Assembly (NCBI RefSeq): GCF_001640805.2
Contig: NC_066851.1
Location: 7,601,712 to 7,665,711, forward strand
Direction of reading: 5' to 3'
DNA from: Lates calcarifer
Lineage: Eukaryota > Chordata > Actinopteri > Centropomidae
DNA length: 64,000 nucleotides
Below, one piece after another: positions 60,614 to 64,000 of the stretch; positions within the stretch are counted from its first letter, which is position 1, and every line of letters begins with the position of its first letter. Position numbers and translations under genes: made by a program. The notes beneath the pieces were generated by a model. The model was not told the origin of the DNA, did no database searches, and saw only the letters and a program-made list of their open reading frames with translations.

Positions 60614-60799
60614 TTAGAGCGGGAACGTCGTCTGCGAGAACGGGAATGAGAACGGGAGCGGTGGTGAGGTCTTTCCCGTCTGCTGTCCTTCTCCCTTTCC
60701 CGAGACCTGGGTCTTTCCTCCTTCTTATGAGTTTTCTCTGGGGAGGGTTCTTTGACTTCCACCACTGAATCTGCTTTCACCACCTCCACAACTGTGTCA
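60614..60799 (-). CDS. srrm1: srrm1 coding exon (KEPSPEK, RSRSHSRSR)
   Basis: 186 nt (1 + 61 codons + 2). It encodes DTVVEVVKADSVVEVKEPSP, EKTHKKEERPRSREREKDSR, and HHRSRSHSRSRRRRSRS. Acceptor GTCTCTAG, donor GTAATG. The acidic/lysine part then Arg/Ser repeats match the family order. Confidence 0.93.
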
Positions 60800-61077
60800 C
60801 TAGAGACCAGAGAAAGAAGTTTAAGTTCTAAATCATCATCATTGTAACCTAAAAATTAAACAATACTGCACTTAAACTGAAAAGTGTACAAACAACTACA
60901 CTACCTAGAAACATGACAAAAGTGTGACTTGAGCAACTCTCTAAACCAAAATGCAAAATTTCTTAAAACCAAATTCCAGTGAACTTGAAACTAATACTAA
61001 CATTAAGAGCAAGTAACTACAAACTCTGGATCAAGGACAAAATTTAAAATGCAAAGCAAAGAAAGTATTCCACAAAC

Positions 61078-61302
61078 CAGGTGGAAGAAGCTTCTTGGAT
61101 CACTGGCTCTGGCATGGCTCTTCCTGATGTATCTGGCTCCACAAGCTGCTCCAAAGGTTTCGTAGGCAGCTGCATGAGGGGTGGAGGGGGTGAACTGCCA
61201 CCCACTGGACTGGGTTTGCGCCTTGGGGAGCGCGAGGGGCTACGTTTCCTTTCACGCTTCACTGGCGACCTTCGACGTGGTGATGGCGACCTTGTCTTGC
61301 GC
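61078..61302 (-). CDS. srrm1: srrm1 coding exon (RSPSPRRRSPVKRERKRS)
   Basis: 225 nt (1 + 74 codons + 2). It encodes RKTRSPSPRRRSPVKRERKR, SPSRSPRRKPSPV, a proline run (SPPPPLMQLP) and PVIQEASST. Acceptor CTGTCCAG; donor GTTTGT after ACC TG is weak but is the only one that keeps phase with the next exon. VQEA-ST is conserved in SRRM1. Confidence 0.93.
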
Positions 61303-61396
61303 CTGGACAGAGAGGAAGCAGACAGAGAATTATTTTCCATTTTATTCAATCCAGCTTCTGACTACTGATTTCAATAGTGAAAAAAAAAAATCTTAC

Positions 61397-61497
61397 CTCC
61401 TCGGACTCTTAGATTGAGCCCTCTCTCTGGTGTCCTTGTCCTTTTCCTTCTTATCTTCATCAACCTTCTTAAGAGAAGCCAGCTTTTCCTGTTCAAT
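61397..61497 (-). CDS. srrm1: srrm1 coding exon (IEQEKLASLKK)
   Basis: 101 nt (33 codons + 2), phase 0 start. It encodes IEQEKLASLKKVDEDKKEKD, KDTRERAQSKSPRR. Acceptor TTCCGGTAG, donor GTAAGA. It is the charged linker directly after the PWI domain, continuing EIKQRQ-IEQEKLAS. Confidence 0.95.
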
Positions 61498-61854
61498 CTA
61501 CCGGAAATGGAACGAAGAGGGATTAAACACATCACAATCACTTTCACCAACAAAGTACCTTTTATCCTGCAATGTTCAAGTACTGTTATCTGGGGTGAAA
61601 AATGCTATGTTCAAAGGTATTCTCTCTGTACAAGGTTCTTTTAGGACACCAATTGTAGCATTTTACAAACACATATCTCCAAAGTTTTACACTCTTTCTG
61701 TGTATCTAAGACTTTGTCAAACTGACTTACTCCTCTGTCTCTATCTGCCTGGGTTTCTAGACCCTCCTACACACCGTCAGCAACCACAGATCCATGACCA
61801 CCCTGCAGTTGACGCAGACGTTTTGCCAAAGTTGACCTCAGGGAGAAGGCTCAC
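61498..61854 (-). other. srrm1: srrm1 intron
   Basis: A 357-bp intron between donor GTGAGCC and acceptor CGGTAG. No other feature seen. Confidence 0.85.
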
Positions 61855-62025
61855 CTGTCTCTGTTTAATTTCCTCTTTCTTCTGTTCCAGAAAAGCAGAG
61901 GGGATGCCGGCAATGTTCTCCTGGGCACTCAACAGCAGGGGCCACAGGTCCTTCATGAACTCCCGGGCATTCTTCCCATTCAGGAAGCCCGTCAGGTTGA
62001 TCTGCATCATCTTGCTATCCGGATG
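61855..62025 (-). CDS. srrm1: srrm1 coding exon (C-terminal half of PWI domain)
   Basis: 171 nt, 57 codons, phase 0 at both ends. It encodes HPDSKMMQINLTGFLNGKNA, REFMKDLWPLLLSAQENIAG, IPSAFLEQKKEEIKQRQ. This is the second half of the PWI domain, which binds nucleic acid and is nearly invariant from fish to mammals. Acceptor TGTTGCAG, donor GTGAGCC. The earlier part of the domain lies on exons right of the window. Confidence 0.97.
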
Positions 62026-64000
62026 CTGCAACACACACACGAAGGAGGGAGAGAAAAGACCATATGGCCATTGAAACGATGGAAGGTAAAAATCATGGGG
62101 GGGTAGGATCCCAAAAATGGGGCTTCCTACCTTCTACTCCTCACTAAACTATACCTGTGACTATGTAGTTAACCATATTCAAAACATGTTAAGACACTGA
62201 GACTAGAATATTTAACGTCCCTGGGTCCAATACTGGACTCAATAACCTATCAATATAAAAGTGTGATTGATTTAAATCGTACTCACAAACTCATCAAACT
62301 GAGAATGCGAGCTAGCTGAGGGGAGACATATCTAGTGATATAATAACTGCATGCAATACTGCTGTCATGACCATTTCTGGTTTTTATTCCCACAGATACA
62401 TTATCTATTGCCATATCACAAAAAATACTTCTCAATATTTGAGTTTCCATAGTCCTATCCACCCACTACTTTACATTTCTGTGTCCCTACCCACCCACTG
62501 TTTTCCAGTCTCCCCACAGTCTACACTTCAGGAGTTAAACAAATAGCCACAATACAGAGTGCATTAAAACCCAACACTGCAAGTACAGTTCCGGTGTCTT
62601 CAGTGAGTCCCGTGGGATCAGTGGGCACGGAGCTCCCTTGGCTTGCTTCCGCCTCCCTACTGCTTGAGACTCAACCACCTTGAGCTTAATGTTATATCAT
62701 TTATCTAAATTGCAAGAGACGAACAAGCAATAATGAGTACACAGTTACACAAAAAAGGAGTTTTATTTCAACAACTGATAGAATAATTGTGAGATACCGT
62801 AATCTCAATTCTTACCATTATGTAACAGTATACTTTAAACTTAGCTTCAACAGCCCATCCCACCCCCCAAAAGAAATGGCAAGCAAAAGTAAAATATTTT
62901 TCATATTTTAATAAGGAATGATGGTATCAAATATACCATTATTTAAGAAATACCTTACTTTTAGCATCTCAGGAGGATGAAAGTCATTAACGAGGGTTAT
63001 ACGCACATATTCTAAAACTTGCACTGAAGTATACTGTGGGATGGAGATCTAGCAATAATCTAATGGAGGTACAGTGTGTAAATGACATAGGTTGTTTCTC
63101 CTACTTTAATCTTTCTTCCTACCTCCAAAAGTAAGTATGTGCAATGAAAATTACCCATTACTCAGATATCTCAAATGGTTGCACATATCAGTGGGGCAGT
63201 ATAATTAGAAAAAAGTTAATTCTTGTACATAGTGAGCCTATTTGAACAAAGTAGCCTATAGTCTATGGGATGAAGAACATGCACAGTTCAGTTTTCAAAA
63301 TGAAATACATAAGTGGGGCTCAGCCTCACAGCTGTTAAGGTCAAAAACATGACCACTGCAGAACTTCCAGTTTTTAAGCAGTATTTTAATACCAAGCTGA
63401 AAAATATTGTTTTTTAAGCAGAATATCTAAAGCTGTTACACATGTGATGACACGCAACAGAGATGCTAAGTACATTCACAGGTTTTAACAGACTTGTTGC
63501 ACAGTATCACAAAATCAGCTGAAAATCTTGTTTCTTCTGAAGTTCTCGACTTACTACAGTGATGAGGAGATATACTCAGGGTGTGTTCATAACACTCTCA
63601 CACCATTGGTGTGATTAGAAGTGCAACAGCTTCTGATCAGACTTGAAACTTTCAGTCAAACAATGCTTTTTAGCTTGGTGTTTAATATTCTTAAAATTAC
63701 ACTTGAGAACGTAAATAAGGAGATATATTACTCTTAATAGGCCATGGTACACTGATAAACCCTCCCTGTTATCAGCCTATAATTCTGGGTTACATTTAAA
63801 GGGATCTGGGCAGTTTAATGATGTACTGCAAATATCTACTAAGAATATGATAATGGCATTATTCAGGTGTGTCTTTCACTGACATGATATAGGTGATCCC
63901 TGCACATAACTCACCTCAAACCACACACTGCATCATGAAGGGAGAGTTGGGCTCAGTGACTTTGGGCTCAGGAGAGAGCTAATTAGGTGTTGGTGCTATA
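62026..64000 (-). other. srrm1: srrm1 intron (part)
   Basis: At least 1,975 bp with no further srrm1 exon on the minus strand. I looked for the first half of the PWI domain and did not find it. No repeat recognised. Confidence 0.7.

Larger units (their letters stand above)
55550..64000 (-). other. srrm1: srrm1 gene, 3' part (14 coding exons and 3' UTR)
   Basis: SRRM1 (SRm160) is a nuclear splicing coactivator. It has an N-terminal PWI nucleic-acid-binding domain followed by a long Arg/Ser/Pro-rich disordered region, bridges SR proteins and snRNPs, and associates with the exon junction complex. Fourteen exons on the minus strand (62025 down to 56290) give 785 residues if the one frameshift is discounted. 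Phases fit at all 13 junctions. Family landmarks are NLTGFLNGKNAREFM, IAGIPSAFLE-KKEEIKQRQ, QYRRQN-QSSSD, RRYSPPIQRRYSPSP, PIRRVSRTPEP, K/H-rich KKHKKHKK and the terminal LDDLEKHLREKALRSMRKAQ. Introns are short. The first exons lie beyond 64000. Confidence 0.95.

Noticed and set aside
61430..62074. 214-codon + strand frame over srrm1 exons
   Set aside because: Antisense shadow of the two srrm1 exons and the intron between them. The minus strand carries the conserved PWI coding sequence.

Overview
The window is vertebrate nuclear DNA, most probably from a spiny-rayed teleost fish. The evidence is spliced genes with GT-AG introns, many long (CA)n/(GT)n microsatellites, fish-type interspersed repeats, and the gene order runx3 - clic4 - srrm1. 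RUNX3 and CLIC4 lie tail to tail, with SRRM1 behind CLIC4 in the same direction, as in the human 1p36 block. There are no operons, CRISPR arrays or prokaryotic features.

Layout. (1) 1-20.6 kb, + strand: the 3' part of runx3. It contains a large intron, a 144-nt coding exon (6146-6289), an 11-kb intron, the terminal coding exon ending in the VWRPY repressor-recruiting tail (17299-17780), and an AT-rich 3' UTR of about 2.8 kb. The Runt-domain exons lie to the left of the window. (2) 20.6-36.3 kb: intergenic DNA with no gene I can support. It holds microsatellites, an interspersed element with an 8-bp target duplication, a mariner-type MITE, a fold-back element and SINE/hAT remnants. (3) 36.3-55.0 kb, - strand: clic4 with all six coding exons (54586-54654 down to 38075-38239), an 11.6-kb first intron and a polyadenylation signal at 36338. 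(4) 55.55-64.0 kb, - strand: 14 consecutive coding exons of srrm1, from the C-terminal part of the PWI domain to the stop codon. The 5' exons lie to the right of the window. The srrm1 poly(A) site is only about 0.6 kb upstream of the clic4 promoter.

Function. RUNX3 is a Runt-domain transcription factor, CLIC4 is a GST-fold chloride intracellular channel/redox protein, and SRRM1 (SRm160) is a splicing coactivator of SR-rich nuclear matrix complexes. They are neighbours by ancestral synteny, not a pathway.

Most notable observations. Splice phases of every exon chain perfectly except in two exons. clic4 exon 2 is 111 nt where 110 is needed (extra base near 42955), and the penultimate srrm1 exon is 175 nt where a multiple of 3 is needed (near 56623). 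Each shifts a conserved protein out of frame. They are either real disabling indels or, more likely given two in 14 kb, residual sequencing/assembly errors. Other finds are a duplicated roughly 60-bp module in the last runx3 intron, MITEs with intact target-site duplications, and a 650-bp stretch open on both strands near the mariner MITE. I saw no convincing novel multi-gene system.
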